Source: Enterococcus sp. HY326 (GTDB lineage: Bacteria; Bacillota; Bacilli; Lactobacillales; Enterococcaceae). Taken from it: DNA of 64,000 nt. The notes beneath the pieces were generated by a model. It made no database searches. It was given only the letters and a program-made list of their open reading frames with translations, and was not told the DNA's origin. Each line of letters begins with the position of its first letter. Position 1 is the first letter of the stretch. The position numbers and the translations under genes were made by a program. Of the stretch, positions 43,580-53,503 are shown one piece after another. The stretch lies in NCBI RefSeq assembly GCF_026157065.1, contig NZ_JANLGQ010000003.1:310001-374000 (forward strand), read 5' to 3'.

Positions 43580-46252
43580 ATGAAGAAAAAAGTTTATATT
43601 ATTTCCCACAGCCACTGGGACCGTGAGTGGTATATGGCCTATGAGCAGCATCATATGCGCTTAGTCCAATTGATGGATGATTTATTAGATTTATTTGAAA
43701 CAGATCCAAATTTTAGCAGCTTTCATTTAGATGGACAAACGATTATTTTAGATGATTATTTAGAAGTTCGTCCTGAAAGAAGAGCAGAGGTACAGCGGGC
43801 AATTGACAGCGGCAAATTACAAATTGGGCCCTTTTATATTTTGCAGGATGACTTTTTAATCAGTGCTGAATCTAATGTGCGGAATATGCTGATTGGTATG
43901 GAGGAAAGCAAAAAGTGGGGGACGCCAGTAATGCTGGGCTATTTCCCAGATACGTTTGGTAATATGGGCCAAACTCCACAAATGATGCAACAGGCCAATT
44001 TGCAGGCGGCGGCTTTCGGTCGGGGAGTGAAACCAATTGGCTTTGACAATGAAGTGCTAGCAGATAATTATACGTCTCAATATTCTGAAATGGACTGGGA
44101 AGGCCCAGATGGTAGTAGAATTTTTGGTCTATTATTTGCCAACTGGTACAGTAACGGCAATGAAATTCCCGCCGAAGCGACAGCTGCTAAAATTTTCTGG
44201 GATCAAAAACTTAAAGAGGCTGAACGTTATGCTTCGACTAATCATCTGTTGATGATGAATGGCGTTGATCATCAACCAGTTCAAAAGGATATTTCAAAAG
44301 CGATTGCTTTGGCGAATCAATTGTATCCAGATTATGAGTTTATTCACTCAAACTTTACGGATTATCTAATGGCTACCCAACAGGATTTACCGGCAGACCT
44401 TGGCCAAGTTAGCGGTGAATTAACTAGTCAAGAAACCGACGGCTGGTTTACCCTGGCCAATACAGCTTCTGCAAGAATTTATTTAAAGCAGTGGAATACT
44501 TTAGTCAGCCGTCAATTAGAAAATATCACAGAACCCTTAGCGGCGATGGCTTATAGCGTGACAGGTGAATATCCCCATGACCAGCTGGACTACGCTTGGA
44601 AAACTTTGATGCAAAATCATCCCCATGATAGTATCTGCGGTTGTTCGGTCGATGAAGTTCATCGGGAAATGCTGCCCCGCTTTGAAAAAGCTAATGAGGT
44701 TGGCAAATATTTAGCGGTAGAAGCTTCTGAACAATTAGCTGGAGCTATTGATACAAGCAAATTTCCTGCAGATAGTTTTCCATTTATTGTGTTCAATACA
44801 GCCGGCTCTAAAAAGCACGGCACAGCACAAGTCGACATCGAATTAAAACGTATCACCTTTAAGGAGCAATATCCGTCTGAAGGTTATCAAACACTGGCCG
44901 AAGAAGTGAACAAAAGCTATCAGGTAATCAACGCTGAAGGAAAAGTTGTGCCGGCCGTTATCAGTGAAGCGCAGATTCGGTTTGATTACGATCTGCCAAA
45001 AGATCGTTTCAGAATTCCCTACATGGAAAAATATGTGACTGTGACCATTGAAATAGCAGAACTAAACGCTTTTTCGTGGGAAACTTTTGCCTTAGTGGAA
45101 GGGCAGAACCAACTGATCCGCCCGTCTATCGTTAAAGAAAGTGGCCGAGTTTTAGAAAATGATCAAGTAAAACTAACTATTGAAGCAGATGGTTCTGTGA
45201 GCTTTACGGATAAACAGCTGAATCGAAAATTGGAAAAGCTGCTGGTTTTTGAAGATGTTGGTGATATTGCCAATGAATATATTTTTAAACAGCCAAAAAA
45301 TGACCAGGCCATTTTATCGACTTCCTTTGAACATCATGTTGAGGTAGTTGAAGATACTCCTTTGTGCGGTAAAATTCGCTTGACCCATGAGCTGGTAATT
45401 CCGAAATCCGCCGAAGATTTGCTGACCTTAGAACAGCAAATGGTCGTTGATTTTCGTTTTCGAAAGGCTCAGCGTTCGCAGGAGTTAATGCCGTTTACTT
45501 TAACGACTGAGATAACTCTTGAAGCGGGCAGCAAGAGAATTAATTTTGAAACTAAAGTCAATAATCAAGCCAAAGATCATCGGCTGCGGGTGCTTTTTCC
45601 AACGACAATTCAAACGCAAACCCATGAGGCAGACAGTATTTATGAAACCGTAACTCGTCCAAACCAAGTTTCAAAAAATTGGGAGAATCCAACTAATCCG
45701 CAACATCAGCACGCCTTTGTTAATCTCCATGATGAAAATTTTGGTGTAACAGTTTCTAACTTTGGTCTGACAGAATATGAGATTGTCGAGGATACAATTG
45801 CGGTGACTTTATTGCGTTGTGTCGGTGAATTAGGCGATTGGGGCTATTTCCCAACACCAGAAGCTCAATGTTTGGGCGAGCAGACTTTCAGCTATGGTAT
45901 CGAGCTGCACGGAAAACCGGCTAGCCGCTATGCCACTTATCAGCAGGCCCATAATGTCCAAGTGCCATTTATAACGACACAAACAGAAATTCATCAAGGA
46001 AACTTAGCGGCTGCAGAGCAATTTTTGGAAATCGACGGCCACGTATTCGAAGTGACGGCGTTGAAACGACGGAAAAGTGATCAGGCTTTAATTTTGCGGG
46101 GCTATAATTTAAGCAATCAAGAGGCTATGGTGAATATTAAGAAAAATGGTCACCAACCTGTTCAACTATTGAACTTATTGGAGGAACCGTGGGGCGATTT
46201 CAACGAAGGCTTGCGTCCTTATGAAATTAAAACAATGGAGATAAAGGAGTAA
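43580..46252 (+). CDS. GH38 alpha-mannosidase
   Basis: 890 residues, cytoplasmic, zinc-dependent retaining alpha-mannosidase. HSHWDREW at the N-terminus and the nucleophile Asp in YFPDTFGNMGQ (about residue 124) are clear, and HDSICGCSVDEVH supplies another metal-site histidine. The middle and C-terminal beta domains are of normal length. In streptococci the equivalent enzyme cleaves alpha-1,3-mannose. The ATG at 43580 follows CAGGAGCTC; the open frame upstream overlaps the GH125 gene and lacks a ribosome site. Confidence 0.94.
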   Translation: MKKKVYIISHSHWDREWYMAYEQHHMRLVQLMDDLLDLFETDPNFSSFHLDGQTIILDDYLEVRPERRAEVQRAIDSGKLQIGPFYILQDDFLISAESNVRNMLIGMEESKKWGTPVMLGYFPDTFGNMGQTPQMMQQANLQAAAFGRGVKPIGFDNEVLADNYTSQYSEMDWEGPDGSRIFGLLFANWYSNGNEIPAEATAAKIFWDQKLKEAERYASTNHLLMMNGVDHQPVQKDISKAIALANQLYPDYEFIHSNFTDYLMATQQDLPADLGQVSGELTSQETDGWFTLANTASARIYLKQWNTLVSRQLENITEPLAAMAYSVTGEYPHDQLDYAWKTLMQNHPHDSICGCSVDEVHREMLPRFEKANEVGKYLAVEASEQLAGAIDTSKFPADSFPFIVFNTAGSKKHGTAQVDIELKRITFKEQYPSEGYQTLAEEVNKSYQVINAEGKVVPAVISEAQIRFDYDLPKDRFRIPYMEKYVTVTIEIAELNAFSWETFALVEGQNQLIRPSIVKESGRVLENDQVKLTIEADGSVSFTDKQLNRKLEKLLVFEDVGDIANEYIFKQPKNDQAILSTSFEHHVEVVEDTPLCGKIRLTHELVIPKSAEDLLTLEQQMVVDFRFRKAQRSQELMPFTLTTEITLEAGSKRINFETKVNNQAKDHRLRVLFPTTIQTQTHEADSIYETVTRPNQVSKNWENPTNPQHQHAFVNLHDENFGVTVSNFGLTEYEIVEDTIAVTLLRCVGELGDWGYFPTPEAQCLGEQTFSYGIELHGKPASRYATYQQAHNVQVPFITTQTEIHQGNLAAAEQFLEIDGHVFEVTALKRRKSDQALILRGYNLSNQEAMVNIKKNGHQPVQLLNLLEEPWGDFNEGLRPYEIKTMEIKE

Positions 46253-46257
46253 AGCTG

Positions 46258-47118
46258 ATGTATTTTTGTGGTATTGAAGCTGGCGGGACTAAATTTATCT
46301 GTGCTGTCAGCGATCAAGAACAGAAAATTATTGACAAAGTGAGTATTCCGACAACCACGCCTGAAGAAACCTTGGCACAGGTATTTGCATTTTTTCAGCC
46401 ATATCAACTTGCCGCCATGGGGATAGGTTCCTTTGGTCCAATCGGCATTGATCCAGAACAGGAGAATTACGGCTATGTTTTAGCGACACCCAAGCCTGGC
46501 TGGAAAAATTTTGATTTTTTAGGTAGTGTCAAAGCCCATTATTCGATTCCGATTGTCTGGACGACAGATGTCAATGCCGCGGCCTTTGGCGAATTGAAGA
46601 AGGGAGCCGCTCAAGGGAAGAAGAGTTGTTTATATTTAACTGTCGGCACTGGGATTGGCGGCGGCGTGGTATTGGATGGGAAAATCTTTTCCGGTATCAC
46701 ACATCCTGAGCTGGGACACATTCATGTAAAGCGACATCCTGCTGATGACTACGAAGGAACATGTCCCTATCATAAAGATTGTTTAGAGGGGCTTGCAGCT
46801 GGTCCAGCTTTGGAGGCAAGAACGGGTATTAAAGGGCAGGACTTACCAGAGGACCATCTAATTTGGGAACTGCAAGCCTATTATATTGGTCAGGCTTTGA
46901 TGACCTATGTTTTGTCCCTTGCACCGGAAAAAATTGTTCTCGGTGGCGGCGTAATGAATCAAGAACATATGCTAATGAGAATTCGCCAAGCCTTTGTCGC
47001 TCAAATGGCAAACTATGTGGAAACACCAGCAGTTGAGGACTATATTGTTCGTTGGGGTTTACCGAATGAAAGTGGCATTATCGGCTGCTTGTTGTTGGCT
47101 GAAGAGGCATTAAGCTAA
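46258..47118 (+). CDS. ROK-family fructokinase/mannokinase
   Basis: 286 residues. IEAGGTKF at the N-terminus, VNAAAFGELKKGAA and TVGTGIGGGVV are kinase motifs. The zinc motif of the fructokinase branch is present (GHIHVKRH...CPYHKDCLEGLAAGPA). The gene starts 5 bases after the GH38 stop. It would phosphorylate the mannose released by the three mannosidases to mannose 6-phosphate, matching the ROK gene in the similar streptococcal N-glycan cluster. A fructose role is possible. Confidence 0.88.
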   Translation: MYFCGIEAGGTKFICAVSDQEQKIIDKVSIPTTTPEETLAQVFAFFQPYQLAAMGIGSFGPIGIDPEQENYGYVLATPKPGWKNFDFLGSVKAHYSIPIVWTTDVNAAAFGELKKGAAQGKKSCLYLTVGTGIGGGVVLDGKIFSGITHPELGHIHVKRHPADDYEGTCPYHKDCLEGLAAGPALEARTGIKGQDLPEDHLIWELQAYYIGQALMTYVLSLAPEKIVLGGGVMNQEHMLMRIRQAFVAQMANYVETPAVEDYIVRWGLPNESGIIGCLLLAEEALS

Positions 47119-47123
47119 AAATA

Positions 47124-47165
47124 AAGTTGAGAGAGAAGCTATTGCTTTTTTCTCAGCTTTTTTTC
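47124..47165 (+). terminator. Terminator of the mannosidase operon
   Basis: AAGTTGAGA pairs with TCTCAGCTT (one G-U pair), followed by T7; AAGC/GCTT lies inside. Confidence 0.8.
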
Positions 47166-47294
47166 TTATCTGTTTGAATTAGTAGAGCAATAAAAATTGC
47201 TAGCAACTAAAAAAAATTTTGCCTGACTTCTTAATATTTCATTTATCTCAGGTGGCAGATTTCTTGAACTAATGAAAGAAAGTCTAAAATAAGG

Positions 47295-47300
47295 TATAAT
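47295..47300 (+). promoter_or_regulatory. Probable -10 of the walRK operon
   Basis: TATAAT about 50 bases before the walR start. No convincing -35 is found at 16-18 bp. Confidence 0.45.
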
Positions 47301-47349
47301 TAAAAGTAACGTGACAGAATTTTTAGAATAAATATGAGGTGACCCAACT

Positions 47350-48048
47350 ATGAAAAAGATTTTAGTCGTAGATGATGAAAAACCAATTTCAGATATAGTG
47401 AAATTTAATTTAACCAAAGAAGGCTTTGAAGTCAGCACCGCTTATGATGGCGAAGAAGCTTTAGAAAAAGTCAAAGAAGTAGAACCGGATTTGGTTTTGT
47501 TGGACTTAATGCTGCCAAAAATGGATGGCTTAGAAGTTGCGCGGGAAATTCGGAAAACTTATGACATGCCAATCATTATGGTGACTGCTAAAGATTCTGA
47601 AATCGATAAAGTTTTAGGGTTGGAATTAGGCGCAGATGACTACGTCACAAAACCATTTTCCAATCGGGAATTAATTGCACGAGTGAAGGCGAATCTGCGG
47701 CGAGGAGCAGTTGCCAAAGAAGTCGATAACGGGCAAGGGGAGTTATCGATTGGTGATTTGACAATTTTACCGGATGCTTACATGGTGACTAAACGGGGAG
47801 ATACGATTGAGCTGACGCATCGGGAATTTGAATTGCTGCATTATTTGGCTAAGCACATTGGTCAAGTGATGACTCGAGAGCATTTATTGCAAACTGTCTG
47901 GGGCTATGATTATTTTGGCGATGTGCGGACAGTTGACGTAACCGTCCGTCGTTTAAGAGAAAAAATTGAAGACAATCCAAGTCATCCAACTTACTTAGTG
48001 ACACGCCGTGGGGTTGGCTATTATTTACGGAGTCCAGAACAGGAGTAG
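47350..48048 (+). CDS. walR: WalR (YycF) essential response regulator
   Basis: 232 residues: receiver domain with acceptor Asp about 52 (VLLDLMLP) and an OmpR-type winged helix at the C-terminus ([27 protein letters not shown]...[20 protein letters not shown]). It controls cell-wall hydrolase genes together with WalK. The gene is first in the conserved walR-walK-yycH-yycI-yycJ operon. TGAGGTGACC precedes the ATG. Confidence 0.97.
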   Translation: MKKILVVDDEKPISDIVKFNLTKEGFEVSTAYDGEEALEKVKEVEPDLVLLDLMLPKMDGLEVAREIRKTYDMPIIMVTAKDSEIDKVLGLELGADDYVTKPFSNRELIARVKANLRRGAVAKEVDNGQGELSIGDLTILPDAYMVTKRGDTIELTHREFELLHYLAKHIGQVMTREHLLQTVWGYDYFGDVRTVDVTVRRLREKIEDNPSHPTYLVTRRGVGYYLRSPEQE

Positions 48049-48051
48049 GCG

Positions 48052-49887
48052 ATGCAAAAAAGAGTGCGTTTTTTTCAGTCGGTTAACTTTAAAATTGCCC
48101 TGACATTTATTTTGATTTTAGTGATTTCAATCGAAATTATTGGGGCTTATTTTATCAGTAATTTGGAAAACACCACCATCACATCTTTTTATAATGACAT
48201 GAACCAGCGGACTTCGGCTTTAGCGTCAAACGTGGGCACTGTTTTAAACAACAGTGAGAGCGGCGAAAATTTTGATGATTTAAGTAGCGAAGTCCAACAG
48301 GTTATTAATAATATGAATATGACCGATATCATTGAAGTGCGGGTCATTAATGCTGAAAGTACGATTCTAGCCACTAATGAAACCAGTGGGACTAGTTTAG
48401 TCGGGCAGAAAAATGATTATGCCGTCTTAAATGATTTTGATGTCCTCAATGAACAGCAGGTGGATGAAAATAATGAACGGGTCTACATTAACGTTTATCC
48501 GATTCAGTCTAACGCCGGTAATCTTGGGGCGGTCTATATCCGAAGCAATGTTGAAAGCCAGTATGCTGAAATTAGCAAAACAGCTTTTATTTTTTTTAGT
48601 GCGTCTTTAATTGCAGCGGTAATTTCAATTATTGTAGCCTTGTGGGTCTCTCGCTCGATTACCCAGCCGATTGAGGAAATGCGGCTGCATGCTATGCGGG
48701 TTGCTAATGGGGATTATTCTGGTCGAGTGCAAGTTTACGGAAAAGATGAGTTGAGTCAGTTAGGGGAAAGCTTTAATCAGCTGTCAGAGAGAATTGAAGA
48801 AACTCAAGATTCAATGGAGGCTGAGCGTAATCGTTTGGATAGTGTCTTGACTCATATGACCGATGGAGTTATTGCCACCGATCGTCGAGGCACAGTAATT
48901 ACAATTAATGAAACGGCGTTGTCATTATTAGGTATAACCAGTGAAGAAGCTGTCGGGGAATCTATTTTAACTCTGTTAAATATTCAAGAGGATTACAGTC
49001 TGCGGCGTTTATTGGAAGAAACCAAAGACTTATTATTAGACCGCTCGGAATCTGACCGGCGGGAAAATCAATTGATTTTAAAAGTTAATTTTTCGATGCT
49101 TCGCAGAGAATCTGGTTTTATCAGCGGCTTGGTTGCGGTTATTCATGATGTTACCGAACAGGAGCGGACCGAACAAGAGCGGCGGGAATTTGTTTCAAAC
49201 GTGTCCCACGAATTGCGGACACCTTTAACTAGCATGCGCAGTTATATTGAAGCGCTGAGTGAAGGTGCTTGGCAGGATGAAGAAGTGGCTCCCCAATTTT
49301 TAAAGGTCACTTTAGAAGAAACGGACCGGATGATTCGGATGATCAACGACCTGCTGGATTTGTCCCGCATGGATGTGGGGACCACTACGACACTGCAGCG
49401 GGAATTTGTTAATTTCACTGAGTTAGTCAACTTTGTCTTGGATCGCTTTGATATGATGGTCAGCAGTCAAGAAAAGGAATACGTGATTCGCCGGGAATTC
49501 ACCCAAAGAAATTTGTGGGTGGAAATTGATACCGACAAGATGATTCAAGTCATCGACAATATTATGAACAATGCAATTAAATATTCACCAGATGGCGGTA
49601 CGATTACCGTGCGTTTAATTGAAACCCACAACAATATTATTTTCAGTGTGTCTGATCAGGGCTTGGGAATTCCCCGCAAGGATTTGGGACGAGTTTTTGA
49701 TCGCTTTTATCGGGTGGATAAAGCACGAGCAAGGGCTCAAGGAGGAACCGGTCTGGGGCTAGCCATATCCAGAGAGGTTGTCAAAGCCCATGGCGGTTCC
49801 ATCTGGGCAGAAAGCCAAGAAAATCGGGGCTCAACATTTTACATTGCATTACCTTATGAGCCTTATGAGGAGGATTGGTGGGAATGA
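48052..49887 (+). CDS. walK: WalK (YycG) sensor histidine kinase
   Basis: 611 residues: two membrane segments (about 13-33 and 180-202) around an extracellular domain, then HAMP (from about 205), a PAS domain (about 265-370), HisKA with NVSHELRTPL (His about 386) and HATPase with NNAIKYSP and GTGLGLAIS. It senses cell-wall state and phosphorylates WalR. It starts three bases after walR; its stop overlaps the yycH start (ATGA). Confidence 0.97.
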   Translation: MQKRVRFFQSVNFKIALTFILILVISIEIIGAYFISNLENTTITSFYNDMNQRTSALASNVGTVLNNSESGENFDDLSSEVQQVINNMNMTDIIEVRVINAESTILATNETSGTSLVGQKNDYAVLNDFDVLNEQQVDENNERVYINVYPIQSNAGNLGAVYIRSNVESQYAEISKTAFIFFSASLIAAVISIIVALWVSRSITQPIEEMRLHAMRVANGDYSGRVQVYGKDELSQLGESFNQLSERIEETQDSMEAERNRLDSVLTHMTDGVIATDRRGTVITINETALSLLGITSEEAVGESILTLLNIQEDYSLRRLLEETKDLLLDRSESDRRENQLILKVNFSMLRRESGFISGLVAVIHDVTEQERTEQERREFVSNVSHELRTPLTSMRSYIEALSEGAWQDEEVAPQFLKVTLEETDRMIRMINDLLDLSRMDVGTTTTLQREFVNFTELVNFVLDRFDMMVSSQEKEYVIRREFTQRNLWVEIDTDKMIQVIDNIMNNAIKYSPDGGTITVRLIETHNNIIFSVSDQGLGIPRKDLGRVFDRFYRVDKARARAQGGTGLGLAISREVVKAHGGSIWAESQENRGSTFYIALPYEPYEEDWWE

Positions 49888-51176
49888 AACTTTCAGATAA
49901 ATTAATTCGTTTGGCGTTAGTCCTGCTGATTGCCCTCAGTATTTTCTTGTCCTATAACATTTGGCTCAGCCCAGCCAATACCAGCAGCGAGACTCGGAAT
50001 ACTGCCGTCAACACAGAAAATCAAAATAGCCGAAATGCCGATGACGTCTTTCTACCTTTGAAAATGATTCAGCTGGTGGATGGTGTAGCTAGCGGCAGTC
50101 AAAGTGAGACTGCCATTGGCCAAATTCATGATTTACTCTCGACGAATATTTTTGGCGAGCTGACGTTAGAAACTAGTGATGATGAAAATTTTGTTAGCAG
50201 CCAAATGATTCAAAACGGCTTGGAATTCAGCTATCAAGGGAGCTATTTATTAAGCGATTATCTAGCAACTTTTAAAATCGAAGCAGATAACAGCGAAGAG
50301 AGTGAAGGGTTTTATTTTTCCAAAGTCCAGTTAGATTTTGACAATCAAGTAGTAAAGTTTATCAGCTACGGGGCGAATGCCTATATGCAAATGACTTTTT
50401 CAGGTACGGCTAGCAGCTACCAACAGATTTTAGACGACAATAGTTTGAATTGGACAGCTGTTAGTTTGGATGAAACTTCGACGACTGGGCAATACAATAG
50501 TAGTGAAACGATTGAGTTGAGCAACTACAGTTATATTTTATCCACCCAGTCTTCCACTTTATTCAGAAATGCTTTTTTCCAAGACCCAAGTGATGTGACT
50601 AACGAGAGTGCCACGACCTTTATCAGCGGTCAAGAGCGTTTAGAAATTGACAGCGACAAACAGCTAGCAGAATTTCATGGCGAACTGCCGGTTACCGATG
50701 GATTAACGGATGAATTTAATCAAAGCTTTGCTTATATTTCTAAGCTAGGCTCAAATGTCGGTAATTTGCGTTATTTTGATCGGGAGGACGACCAGCTAAA
50801 CTATCGAGTTTTTGTGGAGGGTTATCCGGTTTTTGGTCAAAATTGGCAAGGCTTGGTGGGCGTCGAGGTGGAGGATAATCCGTTAGAGGATAATTTATCG
50901 GTCTCCATCAATACAAGTACCCGCACGATTCAAGTGCCAATTCCAACAGATGAAACGGAAATTTTACCCAGCACGGAAACTGTTCGCAGTGAAATACAAG
51001 CGGCAGGCGGCGATTTGACGCTAGCTACTTCGGTGATTATCGGCTATACCTGGGAAGCGATTCGGGATGTTGACCGAGTGGTGGATTTAAAACCGGAATG
51101 GTATATTCGCTATGACAAGAAGTGGTATTCGATGCGGGAATTGCTGGATACATTAGCAGATGCGGAGGTGAACTAA
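49884..51176 (+). CDS. yycH: YycH regulator of WalK
   Basis: 430 residues: a single N-terminal membrane anchor (about 7-27) and a large extracellular part with mostly beta content. YycH and YycI bind WalK in the membrane and modulate its activity. The start is the ATG at 49884 that overlaps the walK stop, with GAGGAGG upstream. Confidence 0.93.
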   Translation: MKLSDKLIRLALVLLIALSIFLSYNIWLSPANTSSETRNTAVNTENQNSRNADDVFLPLKMIQLVDGVASGSQSETAIGQIHDLLSTNIFGELTLETSDDENFVSSQMIQNGLEFSYQGSYLLSDYLATFKIEADNSEESEGFYFSKVQLDFDNQVVKFISYGANAYMQMTFSGTASSYQQILDDNSLNWTAVSLDETSTTGQYNSSETIELSNYSYILSTQSSTLFRNAFFQDPSDVTNESATTFISGQERLEIDSDKQLAEFHGELPVTDGLTDEFNQSFAYISKLGSNVGNLRYFDREDDQLNYRVFVEGYPVFGQNWQGLVGVEVEDNPLEDNLSVSINTSTRTIQVPIPTDETEILPSTETVRSEIQAAGGDLTLATSVIIGYTWEAIRDVDRVVDLKPEWYIRYDKKWYSMRELLDTLADAEVN

Positions 51177-52049
51177 GTGAATTTCAAACGAATTGAGATT
51201 GTTTTTGTGATTGCTTTTATCGGCTTGAATTTATTTTTGTTCGCTCTGTATCGCAATAATACCAATGCCTTAGCAACTGCTACTAACACACCACAAACAG
51301 AATCAATCGAAACTTTACTGAGCACGAATAATATTACCTATTCAGGAGATTTTTCTCGGGAGAAAATGGAGGGCTATTATCTCAGTGGAGAACAAACTAG
51401 TTGGCCTGAAGCCTTGAGACAATTGCGGGAAGAAAGTGGCAATTCTGATTTATTTACCCGCACTAGTACGACGGATAATATCTTGACCAGCCAGTTGACC
51501 AATCCACAAATTGTCAACACGGATGAATTAGCAGACGGGATTGTGGCGTTCATTGCCCAAAGAAATCTCGTCCCCTTTGGAACAGATTATACTTACCAAG
51601 AAGACCTCTCGACCTTTAGTGATGAGACGAATACGGCGATTGCCAGTCAAAGCTATGAAGGTATTTCTTTTTTTGACAGCAGTGATCCGACAGCTCAGCT
51701 GGAATTAACTTTGACGGAGAGCAGTGACAATGAAACGTATCGCATTGACAGCTATCGTGTGACTCATATCAGCAATATTGAAACCTTGCGGGAGCGGATG
51801 GAATTAATTTCTGAGCGGGAAGCTGTGGCGACCTTATATACCAATAGTCGACTGCCGCAAGATTCCGAAATTTTATGGACTAAATTAGCATACTCCCGCA
51901 TCATTCAATTGCGGGAAAAAAGTGTTTATGTGCCGGTCTGGTTTGTAGCGGTCAGTCGCAGCGGTGAAACTGGCGTCCAGTATGAAAGTGTCAATGCCAT
52001 CAGCAACTCAGTCATTACAAATTCCAGCTTAACAGTGGTAGAAAGTTAA
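51177..52049 (+). CDS. yycI: YycI regulator of WalK
   Basis: 290 residues with an N-terminal membrane anchor (about 6-26) and an extracellular YycI domain. Forms a complex with YycH and WalK. GTG start directly after the yycH stop, with GAGGTG as ribosome site. Confidence 0.93.
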   Translation: MNFKRIEIVFVIAFIGLNLFLFALYRNNTNALATATNTPQTESIETLLSTNNITYSGDFSREKMEGYYLSGEQTSWPEALRQLREESGNSDLFTRTSTTDNILTSQLTNPQIVNTDELADGIVAFIAQRNLVPFGTDYTYQEDLSTFSDETNTAIASQSYEGISFFDSSDPTAQLELTLTESSDNETYRIDSYRVTHISNIETLRERMELISEREAVATLYTNSRLPQDSEILWTKLAYSRIIQLREKSVYVPVWFVAVSRSGETGVQYESVNAISNSVITNSSLTVVES

Positions 52050-52104
52050 GGGAAAGCCGTGTATAATGAGTCCTGAACCAAAGCGGAAGGAAGTTTTTTT
52101 GAAC

Positions 52105-52911
52105 ATGAAGCAAGCAGCAGCTTTTCAAGTGAGTGTCTTAGCCAGTGGCAGTACCGGCAACTCCTTATATATTGAATCAGCCGAAAAAAAATTCTTAGTA
52201 GATGCCGGCTTAAGCGGCAAAAAAATTACCAGTCTCTTAGCCTCTGTCGGCAGGAATCCCGAAGATTTAGACGGCATTTTTGTGACCCATGAACATCGTG
52301 ATCACATTCACGGCGTCGGCGTTTTAGCCCGCAAATATAAGCTGGACATTTATGCCAATGAAAAAACCTGGCAGGCGATGGACGGCATGATTGGCAATGT
52401 GCCGTTGGAGCAGAAGAATATTTTTGAAATGGGCAAAGTTCTCACACTTGGCGATATGGATATCGAGAGCTTTGGTGTCTCCCATGATGCGATAGCGCCA
52501 CAGTTTTATCGCTTTTACAAAGATGGAAAATCTTTTGTGATTTTGACGGATACCGGTTATGCTAGCGACCATCTGCGGGGAGTAGTCAAGGATGCGGATG
52601 CGTATCTAGTTGAAAGCAATCACGATTTAGAAATGCTGCGGATGGGGGGCTACCCTTGGAGTTTAAAACAACGCATTTTAGGGGACAAAGGCCATTTGTC
52701 CAATGAAGATGGTGCCTTAGTGATGACAGATATTTTAGGGGACCGCACAAAACGAATTTATTTGGGGCACTTGAGTAAAGAAAACAATATGAAAGAACTC
52801 GCTCATTTGACAATGGAAAATACCTTGACTGAAAAAGGTCTAGGAGTCAATTATGATTTCCGGATTTACGATACCGATCCAGATGAAGCGACAAGCCTCT
52901 TTGCAATTTAA
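52105..52911 (+). CDS. yycJ: YycJ/WalJ metallo-beta-lactamase-fold hydrolase
   Basis: 268 residues. The metal-binding HEHRDHIHG motif lies near residue 65, with SGSTGNSLYIE at the N-terminus and further metal ligands in TDTGYAS and SNHDLEML. The family is a phosphodiesterase/exonuclease-like fold; in Bacillus it acts as an RNase- or DNase-like enzyme in DNA repair. I chose the ATG at 52105 by comparison with relatives that begin close to the FQVSVLASGS segment; an ATG at 52066 extends it by 13 residues. TATAAT at 52062-52067 may be an internal promoter. Confidence 0.92.
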   Translation: MKQAAAFQVSVLASGSTGNSLYIESAEKKFLVDAGLSGKKITSLLASVGRNPEDLDGIFVTHEHRDHIHGVGVLARKYKLDIYANEKTWQAMDGMIGNVPLEQKNIFEMGKVLTLGDMDIESFGVSHDAIAPQFYRFYKDGKSFVILTDTGYASDHLRGVVKDADAYLVESNHDLEMLRMGGYPWSLKQRILGDKGHLSNEDGALVMTDILGDRTKRIYLGHLSKENNMKELAHLTMENTLTEKGLGVNYDFRIYDTDPDEATSLFAI

Positions 52912-52914
52912 CAA

Positions 52915-52990
52915 ACGCTGAATGATTAGCCAGCCAACCTGTTAGCTTAGTTATGCTAACGGTTGAGCCGCTTCATTCAGCGTTTTTTTT
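52915..52990. terminator. Terminator of the wal operon
   Basis: ACGCTGAATGA pairs with TCATTCAGCGT, followed by T8; GTTAGC/GCTAAC forms an inner hairpin. It may also serve the convergent isochorismatase gene. Confidence 0.85.
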
Positions 52991-52994
52991 ATTT

Positions 52995-53492
52995 TTATAG
53001 AAAGGTTGCAAAGCGTTGATCCCATAAATCCTCGTAAAAGGCAATGGTTGTTGCCGCAGTCATAAAAGGATTATCAAGGGTAGAGGTACCGTTTCGCTGC
53101 AGAAAAAGAGTATAGCCTAATCCGTGGGCAAACTTAATGGTGCTGTCGACACAGTATTGTGTTTGAGCGCCTACAATCTCTAAGTTCTTGATTGCCAATT
53201 CTTGCAATAGCTCCTGTAAATTTGTTTGATAAAAACTATTGGCGTGGGTCTTACCGACATAATAATCTTCCGGCAGATTTTTCAATTGAGGAACCAATTG
53301 CCACGACTCGCTGCCTTTCACCAGTTCTTCATCTTCATGCTGGATAAAAATTATCGGTAGATGCTGATTTCTATAATCATCAATTCGCTGATTGACTTTT
53401 TTTAAAAGCGGCTCAAGGCCAAATAATTCATCTTGACCGTAACAGACACCGTTTTGTAAATCAATGACTAATAAAGCTTGTTGATTAGACAT
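52995..53492 (-). CDS. Isochorismatase-family cysteine hydrolase
   Basis: 165 residues. The catalytic Asp is in VIDLQNG near the N-terminus and the nucleophile Cys in GAQTQYCVDST near residue 115; a Lys between them is plausible in VGKTHAN. Members hydrolyse amides such as nicotinamide or related small molecules; the substrate is not evident. AAAGGAG precedes the ATG at 53492. It follows the CPBP protease gene by 11 bases, in the same operon. Confidence 0.88.
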   Translation of the reverse strand: MSNQQALLVIDLQNGVCYGQDELFGLEPLLKKVNQRIDDYRNQHLPIIFIQHEDEELVKGSESWQLVPQLKNLPEDYYVGKTHANSFYQTNLQELLQELAIKNLEIVGAQTQYCVDSTIKFAHGLGYTLFLQRNGTSTLDNPFMTAATTIAFYEDLWDQRFATFL

Positions 53493-53503
53493 GGCAGACT
53501 CCT

